DNA from: Anaerovibrio lipolyticus
Lineage (GTDB): Bacteria; Bacillota; Negativicutes; Selenomonadales; Selenomonadaceae
NCBI RefSeq assembly: GCF_021531495.1
Contig: NZ_JADYTY010000001.1
Coordinates: forward strand, 248,001 to 312,000
Direction: 5' to 3'
Length of the DNA: 64,000 bases
Positions 57,357 through 64,000 of the stretch are shown one piece after another. The position numbers and the translations under genes were made by a program. Under the pieces are notes generated by a model. That model saw nothing but the letters and a program-made list of their open reading frames with translations, ran no database searches and had not been told where the DNA came from. The stretch's first letter is position 1, and every line of letters starts with the position of its first letter.

Positions 57357-57366
57357 AACCTCACCA

Positions 57367-57924
57367 TCATTCTGACTGTTCCTGAAACAATATCATCTGC
57401 TCCTGAGTGAGAGAGTTGGTATCCGGTGCCGGCAGCTCCGGCAAATCCCCCAAATCTTTCAGGCCGAAACACTGCAGAAAGGTATCTGTTGTACCATAGA
57501 GAATCGGTCGGCCAATGGTATCCTTACGGCCCAGCTCTCTAATAAGCTCCATTTCCAAAAGCCGGGACATAATCTTCTCAATGCGGACCCCCCGAATATG
57601 CTCTATTTCCTGTTTGGTAATAGGCTGTTTAAAAGCAACAATCGATAGGGTTTCCATAGCTGCCTGAGACAAATGCTTGTCCCGCTCCTCCCCCAAGCGC
57701 TGTACATAGTCATAATAATCCATATTGGTAGCCAATTGCCAGCCACCAGCTATCTGCTGCAGCTGCAATCCGCTGTGACGCTCCAACAGCTCCTGACGAT
57801 AATTATCCAGCAGCTGCTCCAGCCTTGGACCATCAATTTGAAGAATTTCCAGCAAGGCTCCGTGACTTACAGGCTCGCCACTAGCAAAAAGCACTGCCTC
57901 CAAAGCTCCCACCAGCCTATCCAT
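57367..57924 (-). CDS. scpB: Segregation and condensation protein B
   Basis: 185 residues, the winged-helix subunit of the SMC-ScpAB condensin complex (ALEAVLFASGEPVS near the start, ETLSIVAFKQPITKQEIE and IRGVRIEK in the centre, LYGTTDTFLQCFGLKDLGDL at the end). It overlaps scpA by eight bases, the standard arrangement. Confidence 0.95.
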   Translation of the reverse strand: MDRLVGALEAVLFASGEPVSHGALLEILQIDGPRLEQLLDNYRQELLERHSGLQLQQIAGGWQLATNMDYYDYVQRLGEERDKHLSQAAMETLSIVAFKQPITKQEIEHIRGVRIEKIMSRLLEMELIRELGRKDTIGRPILYGTTDTFLQCFGLKDLGDLPELPAPDTNSLTQEQMILFQEQSE

Positions 57925-58699
57925 GCTGTACCTCCCTCTTCATGACTTCCTCTGGCTCCGCCTCTCCATGTGCAGAGGCTTTATCTTCTACATGAACCGC
58001 AATCTCTATTTCCCCATACTGATTCTGCTGATAAACAGAAATAGTTTTCAGCTTTATCAGTTCCAGCACCGCCAAAAAGGTAGCAATCAGCTCACTGCGG
58101 CTATGACCGCTAAAGACAGCAAAAAAGTTCATTTTGCCTCCCTGCTGATGCAACCTGGAAATCAACTCCTCCATTTTTTCCTCAATGGTATATTCCTCAT
58201 GGGACACCAATACTGGCGGCAGCTTCAGCTCCTGCCTTACGGCAATAACATTGGCAAAGGCCTCCACCAGCTCATGGAGGGACAACTGTCTAGGAGCCAA
58301 ATGCCTAACCGGTATATCCATAGGCTCTCTGGTGAGACACCGTCCCTGAACCTGCTGCATTTCCTCCATAACATTGCTGACTTCCTTGAATCTCTTATAC
58401 TCCAGGATTCTTTCAATCAACTCCTGACGAGGATCTGCCTCCTCCTCATCCTCCTGGGACTTAGGAGGCCGAGGCAGCAGCATACGGGATTTTATCTGCA
58501 CCAAAGTAGCCGCCATAATAATAAATTCACTGGTTATCTCAATATTAAAACTGCGATACCTATCCAGATACTCTATATACTGCTCCGTAAGAGAAGCAAT
58601 GGGGATATCATAAATATCTATTTTATTCTTGTCAATCAGGTGCATCAGGAGCTCCATAGGCCCCTGAAAACACTCCAGATTGATGGAATACTGTTCCAT
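57917..58699 (-). CDS. scpA: Segregation and condensation protein A
   Basis: 260 residues, the kleisin that bridges SMC heads in chromosome organisation. The N-terminus FQGPMELLMHLIDKNKIDIY and the EFIIMAATLVQIKSRMLLP helix are family signatures; the C-terminal winged helix (SRSELIATFLAVLELIKLK) is present. It begins nine bases after trpS. Confidence 0.95.
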   Translation of the reverse strand: MEQYSINLECFQGPMELLMHLIDKNKIDIYDIPIASLTEQYIEYLDRYRSFNIEITSEFIIMAATLVQIKSRMLLPRPPKSQEDEEEADPRQELIERILEYKRFKEVSNVMEEMQQVQGRCLTREPMDIPVRHLAPRQLSLHELVEAFANVIAVRQELKLPPVLVSHEEYTIEEKMEELISRLHQQGGKMNFFAVFSGHSRSELIATFLAVLELIKLKTISVYQQNQYGEIEIAVHVEDKASAHGEAEPEEVMKREVQHG

Positions 58700-58707
58700 T
58701 TTTCTAT

Positions 58708-59796
58708 TTAGCCCCTATACTTGGCAGCCTGAGCCTCAATCAAATCCTTATCAGCAAAATAGTTAATCTGCATAGCATTCTTAACATCCTGCAGAGTTGC
58801 CTCAGCCACCTCTCTAGCCTTGTCACTGCCAGCCTTGAGAATATCATATACAGCAGCAATATCCTTCTCGTACTCACGACGACGGGCACGAATAGGCTCC
58901 AGCTCTGCCTGAACAATGCTGTTCAGGAAACGCTTAATCTTTACATCCCCCAAACCGCCACGGGTATAATGCTCCTTCAACTCATCCAGATTCTTGTACT
59001 CTGGCAGATACTTGGCAAAATCCTCTGGCTTGCTGAAAGCATCCAAATAAGTAAATACAGTATTGCCCTCCAGATGACCTGGATCAGATATCTTGATATG
59101 AGTAGGATCTGTATACATATTCATAATCTTCTGCTGAACAGTCTTTTCATCATCAGAAAGATAAATACAATTGCCCAAAGACTTACTCATCTTGGCCTTG
59201 CCATCCGTACCTGGCAAACGACGACAAATATCATTGTCTGGCAGCATAATATCAGGCTCCACCAAGGCATCAGTATTGTAAATACGGTTAAAGCTGCGTA
59301 CAATCTCCTTGGTCTGCTCCAGCATAGGCAGCTGATCCTCACCTACTGGCACAAGAGTAGCCTTAAAGGCAGTAATATCTGCCGCCTGACTGATAGGATA
59401 GCAGAAGAAACCTACTGGAATACTGCCACCAAAGCCACGCATCTGAATCTCAGATTTTACGGTAGGATTACGCTGAACACGGGAAACAGTAACCAAATTC
59501 ATGTAGTAGAAGCTCAGCTCTGTCAGCTGTGGCACCATAGACTGAATAAACAGGGTAGATTTTGCTGGGTCCAGTCCTACAGAAAGATAGTCCAAAGCTA
59601 CCTCGATAATGTTCTGACGAACCTTCTCTGGATTGTCAAAATTATCCGTCAAAGCCTGGGCATCAGCAATCATGATATAAATATCATCAAACTCGCCGGA
59701 GTTCTGCAGCTCAACTCTCCGCTTCAAAGAACCTACATAATGTCCCATATGAAGCTTGCCTGTTGGTCTGTCACCTGTTAAAATAATCTTTTTCAT
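58708..59796 (-). CDS. trpS: Tryptophan-tRNA ligase
   Basis: 362 residues, class I synthetase. The HIGH-type motif is KLHMGHYVG and the KMSKS motif is [10 protein letters not shown]. Starts with [15 protein letters not shown]. No T-box leader lies in the 77-base gap before it, so it is presumably expressed from the upstream operon. The length is slightly above the usual 330-340. Confidence 0.94.
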   Translation of the reverse strand: MKKIILTGDRPTGKLHMGHYVGSLKRRVELQNSGEFDDIYIMIADAQALTDNFDNPEKVRQNIIEVALDYLSVGLDPAKSTLFIQSMVPQLTELSFYYMNLVTVSRVQRNPTVKSEIQMRGFGGSIPVGFFCYPISQAADITAFKATLVPVGEDQLPMLEQTKEIVRSFNRIYNTDALVEPDIMLPDNDICRRLPGTDGKAKMSKSLGNCIYLSDDEKTVQQKIMNMYTDPTHIKISDPGHLEGNTVFTYLDAFSKPEDFAKYLPEYKNLDELKEHYTRGGLGDVKIKRFLNSIVQAELEPIRARRREYEKDIAAVYDILKAGSDKAREVAEATLQDVKNAMQINYFADKDLIEAQAAKYRG

Positions 59797-59873
59797 CTTG
59801 CGAAAATCCTCCCCATCTGTAGTCTGCTATAACTTCCTTTATACCAATGATAAAGTTCTCAGACTAGCCATTT

Positions 59874-60497
59874 TTAAATTATAACCCCTATAATAAGATT
59901 AAATACACTTAACACCAGTCTCTGCAATGGTATCAAAATCATGGTCAAAAACGGTGTCATCATCAAAAATATTAAAATTATAAAACTGTACCGCTCCAAG
60001 GACATCAGCTTATAGGCCAGCCTACCCGGCAGCAGCACCATCAATACTTTGGAACCATCCAAAGGTGGCAATGGCAGCATATTGAAAATAGCAAAGTTAA
60101 TATTAAACAGTACCATCATGGACAATACCAGCCGTACTCCCTCAGAAAACATCCCCAGCTTAAACAGTACCGCCATGGCCAGCAAGGAAATAAAGGCCAC
60201 AATCAGATTAGCCACTGGGCCTGCCACTGCTACCAGCAGCTCCCCCTGTCGCCAATTACGGAAATTTCTGGCATTGATCATTACAGGCTTGGCCCAGCCA
60301 AAGCGGACTACCAACAACATAATCAATCCGATGGGATCTATATGAGCCATTGGATTCAAGGTAAGCCTCCCTGTCATTCTAGGGGTAAAATCGCCCATAA
60401 CATCTGCTGCCTTAGCATGGGCATATTCATGTATTACCAAAGCAATTACCAAGCCCGGCAGACCGGCTATAAGCCCTGTTAGGCTAAAATCAAACAT
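59874..60497 (-). CDS. M50 family site-2 protease-like membrane metalloprotease
   Basis: 207 residues, about six membrane spans. The zinc motif HEYAH lies in the first spans (VIALVIHEYAHAKAADVMGD), and the third ligand region is NMLPLPPLDGSKVL. It is the small, single-domain rhomboid-size form (YwhC-like) without PDZ or CBS domains. It would cut substrates within the membrane; none is predicted from context. Confidence 0.9.
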   Translation of the reverse strand: MFDFSLTGLIAGLPGLVIALVIHEYAHAKAADVMGDFTPRMTGRLTLNPMAHIDPIGLIMLLVVRFGWAKPVMINARNFRNWRQGELLVAVAGPVANLIVAFISLLAMAVLFKLGMFSEGVRLVLSMMVLFNINFAIFNMLPLPPLDGSKVLMVLLPGRLAYKLMSLERYSFIILIFLMMTPFLTMILIPLQRLVLSVFNLIIGVII

Positions 60498-60557
60498 AAA
60501 ATCCTCCTGTCATTTCCAGACCACCCATATACCGCTGGACACAGTCTGGATTTCTGC

Positions 60558-61100
60558 TTATTTCTGCAGCTCTCTATAAAGCAAAATCGCAACTATAGAC
60601 TTGGCATCACAAATCTCTCCAGATTTTACCTTTGCCATAGCCTCATCCATAGTCAGCAATACCACATTGATAAATTCATCCTCATCAGTATGCTGCTTGC
60701 CCGGGGTCAAACCATCTGCTGCATAAACATAGATAAACTCATTGGAAAAACCTACCGTTGTAGCCAACTTAGTGAGGAAATGATACTTATCTGCCTCATA
60801 GCCGGTTTCCTCAGAAAGCTCCCGCTTAGCGCACACCAAAGGCTCCTCGTCCACAGCATCCAGCTTGCCTGCTGGAATTTCCAAGGTTACCTGCTGAATA
60901 GGGTAACGATATTGACGGACAAAAATCATCCGGCCATCTGGCAGTACCGGCAAAACAGCAGCTGCGCCGGGATGCTTTATCCACTCCCGCACAGATTTAT
61001 TGCCATTAGGCAGCTCCACATAATCTCTCTTTACATGCAGCAAAGTACCATCAAAAATATCCTCACTACTTAACTTTTTTTCAATCAAATCTTCATCCAT
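60558..61100 (-). CDS. ADP-ribose pyrophosphatase-type NUDIX hydrolase
   Basis: 180 residues. The NUDIX box is GKLDAVDEEPLVCAKRELSE followed by ETGYEAD, with the ADP-ribose-type upstream strand FVRQYRYPIQQVTLEIPAG. It probably splits ADP-ribose into AMP and ribose 5-phosphate. The ATG at 61100 overlaps the recN stop by eight bases, so a longer frame of 13 codons lying inside recN is rejected. Confidence 0.9.
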   Translation of the reverse strand: MDEDLIEKKLSSEDIFDGTLLHVKRDYVELPNGNKSVREWIKHPGAAAVLPVLPDGRMIFVRQYRYPIQQVTLEIPAGKLDAVDEEPLVCAKRELSEETGYEADKYHFLTKLATTVGFSNEFIYVYAADGLTPGKQHTDEDEFINVVLLTMDEAMAKVKSGEICDAKSIVAILLYRELQK

Positions 61101-62802
61101 TTTTCTTGTACTCCTCTTTCTTAACACCTGCATAGGCAATCATTTCTCTGGCATTATCCAAAGATGCCGATGACACATTGGCTCCAGAGGCCATTCTGGC
61201 AATTTCATTAACCCGCTCCCCAGTGGTTAGAGGATGAATAACGGTTGAGGTCTGATTGTCAATAACATGCTTGCTAATATATAAATGGGTATCTGCCATA
61301 CAGGCAATCTGTGGCAGATGGGTAATACACAATACCTGACGATGAGCAGCCACCATAGCAATCCTCTCTGCCACCATCTGGGCGGTTCGACCACCAATAC
61401 CAGTATCTATTTCATCAAATACCATGCTGGCTGGTGAACCATCTCTATTGGCCGTAACAGTCTTGATAGCCAAGGCAATACGGGAAAGCTCGCCACCAGA
61501 GGCCACCTTTTGGATGGAACGAGGCTCCTGCCCCGGATTAGCTGAGAAGAGAATAGCCAGTTTGTCACAGCCATTGGCAGACAATTCCTGACCTGACTCC
61601 ACCTGTATCTGGAATCTGGCATTGGCCATGCCCAAGGCCTGCAAATGCTTTTCTATCCCCTGAGACAATTTACCTGCTACAGTTTGGCGCAAAGCAGAAA
61701 TTTCCTTTGCCCTCTGGGCGGCAGTCTGCTTTTTCTCCTCCAGCTCCTGTTGCAACTGAGCTATATCTTCATCGTAGTTTTCAATGCTGTCCAATTCCTG
61801 ACGGCATTTTTCCCCATGAGCCAGCACAGCCTTAACATCAGCACCATATTTCTTCCGCAGCTTATCTATAACATCCATACGGCTTTGGAGCTGATCCAAA
61901 AGGCGAGGATCAAATTCCAAGGAATCCATATAATCCCTTACCTCATAGCCAGCTTCCTTAATCTGCACGGTTGCCTCACTAAGGATTTCAATAACTCCCT
62001 CCAGAGAATCATCAAAACGATTCAGTCCTCGCAGGCTTTCCACAGCCTCCTCCAGACCGCTGACTACCCCAATGCCATTAGCACCGCCGCCATATAAAAG
62101 CTGACAGGCATTACTGCCATAACGGGAAATCTTCTCCCCATTAGTCATTTTGTCAATACGGCGCTGCAGCTCCTCGTCCTCACCCTCCTGCAGTTGGGCA
62201 GATTCAATTTCCTGCAGCTGCCACCGCAGCATATCCTGACGCTGAGCATAATCCTGACAAGCCGCCTGCTTGTCCTCCAAAGCCTGATTAGCCTCCCGAT
62301 AAGCGGCATAACGCTTTTTATATTCCCCTAAAGCCTTCATCAGCTCCTGGTTACTGCCATCCACCAAATCCAGCTGATTCTCCTGCTTTAACAGAGACAG
62401 GTTTTCATTCTGACCATGAATATCCACCAGCAGCGTTCCCAGCTTTTTCAAAACAGCCAAGGTAGTATGACTGCCATTAATGAGAATACTGCCTCGGCCA
62501 GCAGCGGTTATCTGTCGGGTAATAATCAGCTCATCCCCATCAGTATTTATCAATTGCTGATGAAGATATTCCTTTACTGCCGGCTGCTGTTCCAAGCTAA
62601 AAACAGCCTCCACCCGCATCCATTCACAACCGGTGCGAATCATATCCGTAGTCAGCCTTCGGCCCAGCATAGCCCCCAAAGCATCTATAAGAATGGATTT
62701 ACCAGCGCCTGTTTCACCCGTAAGAATATTCAATCCCTTATCAAATTCAATCTGGACATGCTCCAGCAGAGCAAAATTCCAAACAGTCAATGTATTAAGC
62801 AT
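61093..62802 (-). CDS. recN: DNA repair protein RecN
   Basis: 569 residues, an SMC-like ATPase in double-strand break repair. N-terminal Walker A LTGETGAGKSILIDALGAML, a long coiled-coil middle (about 150-370), then the signature and Walker B (ASGGELSRIALAIK, MVFDEIDTGIGG). It follows argR by 19 bases, in the common nadK-argR-recN order. Confidence 0.95.
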   Translation of the reverse strand: MLNTLTVWNFALLEHVQIEFDKGLNILTGETGAGKSILIDALGAMLGRRLTTDMIRTGCEWMRVEAVFSLEQQPAVKEYLHQQLINTDGDELIITRQITAAGRGSILINGSHTTLAVLKKLGTLLVDIHGQNENLSLLKQENQLDLVDGSNQELMKALGEYKKRYAAYREANQALEDKQAACQDYAQRQDMLRWQLQEIESAQLQEGEDEELQRRIDKMTNGEKISRYGSNACQLLYGGGANGIGVVSGLEEAVESLRGLNRFDDSLEGVIEILSEATVQIKEAGYEVRDYMDSLEFDPRLLDQLQSRMDVIDKLRKKYGADVKAVLAHGEKCRQELDSIENYDEDIAQLQQELEEKKQTAAQRAKEISALRQTVAGKLSQGIEKHLQALGMANARFQIQVESGQELSANGCDKLAILFSANPGQEPRSIQKVASGGELSRIALAIKTVTANRDGSPASMVFDEIDTGIGGRTAQMVAERIAMVAAHRQVLCITHLPQIACMADTHLYISKHVIDNQTSTVIHPLTTGERVNEIARMASGANVSSASLDNAREMIAYAGVKKEEYKKNG

Positions 62803-62821
62803 AAAAGTCCCCTACTCTGGC

Positions 62822-63280
62822 TCACTCGCTGGTAATCATATTTCTCATATGCTCAGCCACATCCTGGGCAGACACACCCTGCTTTACGATTACCAAAATT
62901 GTATCATCTCCTGCCACAGTGCCAATCAGTTCTGGCCAATGAGCATTATCCAAGGCAAAAGCCACTGTCCCACCTGCACCAGGATGAGTCTTTATAACAA
63001 TCAAATTGCCACTGGACTCTATATGGGTTACCACATCCTGAAAAATTTTCTTCATCTTCACCTCAGAATGAGCTCTTTGCAAATCTTTTGGAAAAGCATA
63101 TCTGTATTTGCCCCGTCCATATGGCACCTTTACCAAATGCAGCTCCTTAATATCTCTGGATACAGTAGCCTGGGTAACATCTATTTTCTGTTCCCGCAGA
63201 ATAGCTGCCAGCTCCTCCTGCGTTTCAATGCTCTGGGCCTCTACAATCGCCTTGATTTTTGCTTGTCGGTAATTTTTCAC
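62822..63280 (-). CDS. argR: Arginine repressor ArgR
   Basis: 152 residues: N-terminal winged helix (KIKAIVEAQSIETQEELAAI, TQATVSRDIKELHLVKV) and C-terminal arginine-binding hexamerisation domain (VIKTHPGAGGTVAFALD, GTVAGDDTILVIVK). The GTG start at 63280, with GGGGTGAG upstream, gives the usual length; an ATG eight codons earlier lacks a good site. It controls arginine metabolism genes, none of which lie here. Confidence 0.93.
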   Translation of the reverse strand: MKNYRQAKIKAIVEAQSIETQEELAAILREQKIDVTQATVSRDIKELHLVKVPYGRGKYRYAFPKDLQRAHSEVKMKKIFQDVVTHIESSGNLIVIKTHPGAGGTVAFALDNAHWPELIGTVAGDDTILVIVKQGVSAQDVAEHMRNMITSE

Positions 63281-63355
63281 TGCTCTCACCCCGTCAAACC
63301 ACATTTTGCCTTACGGCTCATTTACATTCTTTTATATAATCTTACTATCCTCTAA

Positions 63356-64000
63356 TCATAAGCTGCGCCACAATTTATTCTTCAAGGTGTAATAATAATT
63401 TCGATCCTCAAACTTAATAATTTTGGCGGCATTTTTTGCTTTGCGAACAGTTATCTCATCCCCTGGCATCAAGGGATAGCTCTCCTGCCCATCCAGAGTA
63501 ATCTGAATATCCTGATGTACAGCAGCAATATGTATCCGTACATAGTCCTCATCGGAGATAACCATAGGACGCACCTCCAAAGTATGAGGACAGATAGGCG
63601 TAATCAGCAGTGCCTTCACGGCAGGATTGATTACCGGACCACCAGCAGATAAGGAATAAGCTGTGGAGCCTGTTGCCGTGGAAACAATAACTCCATCTGC
63701 CTTATAATCCGTCATGCGGCAGCCATTCACGCTAACACCTAGATGCAGCATTCTGGACACACCACCCTTGCCAATAACAATATCGTTCAGGGCATGTCCC
63801 AAAAATTTCTTTTCCCCACGACTATACTGAGCGCTGGAAATAACCGTGCGTTCTTCTATATAGTACTGATTATCCAGCAGTTTTTGCAGCCTGCTTTCCA
63901 GCTCTGGCACCTCAATATCCGCCAAAAAACCCACATTGCCAATATTAATACCACAGCAGGGAATATCCTTGGCATAAAGCTGACGGCAGACTCCTAACAG
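63356..64000 (-). CDS. nadK: NAD kinase (partial, 5' end beyond window)
   Basis: Phosphorylates NAD to NADP. The frame is open to the right edge of the window, so the first part, including the GGDG motif, is missing. What is seen: GINIGNVGFLADIE (substrate loop), DGVIVSTATGSTAYSLSAGG (catalytic and NAD-binding core) and TLDGQESYPLMPGDEITV. About 215 of roughly 285 residues are present. Order nadK-argR-recN is typical of Firmicutes. Confidence 0.93.
   Translation of the reverse strand: MLGVCRQLYAKDIPCCGINIGNVGFLADIEVPELESRLQKLLDNQYYIEERTVISSAQYSRGEKKFLGHALNDIVIGKGGVSRMLHLGVSVNGCRMTDYKADGVIVSTATGSTAYSLSAGGPVINPAVKALLITPICPHTLEVRPMVISDEDYVRIHIAAVHQDIQITLDGQESYPLMPGDEITVRKAKNAAKIIKFEDRNYYYTLKNKLWRSL

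Overview
The window looks like a chromosomal segment of an anaerobic, propionate-forming Negativicute (a Firmicutes relative with a Gram-negative-type envelope). I infer this from a split methylmalonyl-CoA mutase operon with its MeaB chaperone, a cobalamin adenosyltransferase, siroheme decarboxylases of the alternative haem route, anaerobic ThiH-type thiamine synthesis, Firmicute-style promoters and Shine-Dalgarno sites, and a tmRNA tag ANENYALAA. I cannot name a genus. I see no tRNA, rRNA, insertion sequence, prophage or CRISPR array.

Layout. 1-4.7 kb: the start of a possible AzlC-like permease, an M29 aminopeptidase, a secreted M48 protease, an AI-2E-family membrane protein and a TetR regulator. 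4.7-10.4 kb: a minus-strand purine operon purE-purF-purM-purN-purH-purD in which purH encodes only the IMP cyclohydrolase domain. 10.5-18.3 kb: an unrecognised 510-residue protein, a MATE exporter, proC, cobA and ftsK. 18.4-21.6 kb: ssrA (tmRNA), a DEDDh exonuclease, an RpoA-like protein outside any ribosomal-protein cluster, a candidate small RNA and a small Cro-type protein. 21.6-26.5 kb: a divergent c-di-GMP phosphodiesterase/diguanylate cyclase pair. 26.6-32.2 kb: a small DnaA-domain-I-like protein, MgtC, a C_GCAxxG_C_C protein, a NUDIX hydrolase abutting a PLD-helicase-DUF3427 protein, and an ArsR repressor. 32.3-35.3 kb: thiS-thiF-thiG-thiH behind a structured leader. 35.4-38.8 kb: ilvN-ilvC-leuC-leuD. 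39-42.2 kb: CYTH protein, murB and an SGNH-hydrolase-like protein. 42.3-49.6 kb: tig-clpP-clpX-lon-engB-ahbA-ahbB. 49.8-55.7 kb: the mutA-mutB-meaB operon behind a cobalamin riboswitch. 55.9-64 kb: nadK-argR-recN-nudF-M50 protease-trpS-scpA-scpB-hypothetical-L,D-transpeptidase.

How the parts work together. The B12 theme links cobA (which makes adenosylcobalamin), the mutase and its GTPase chaperone, and a riboswitch with a visible terminator and competing antiterminator. The proteostasis block (Tig, ClpP, ClpX, Lon) is complemented by the tmRNA, whose tagged products are normally ClpXP substrates. Branched-chain amino acid, purine and thiamine genes form ordinary biosynthetic operons.

Most worth a second look: the isolated RpoA-like gene cotranscribed with an exonuclease; the riboswitch in front of a B12-dependent, rather than B12-making, operon; the helicase/NUDIX pair; the thiS leader RNA; and the promoter-to-terminator small RNA unit beside the RpoA-like gene. 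Start codons were chosen by eye from Shine-Dalgarno spacing and family N-termini, so some differ from the longest possible reading frame.
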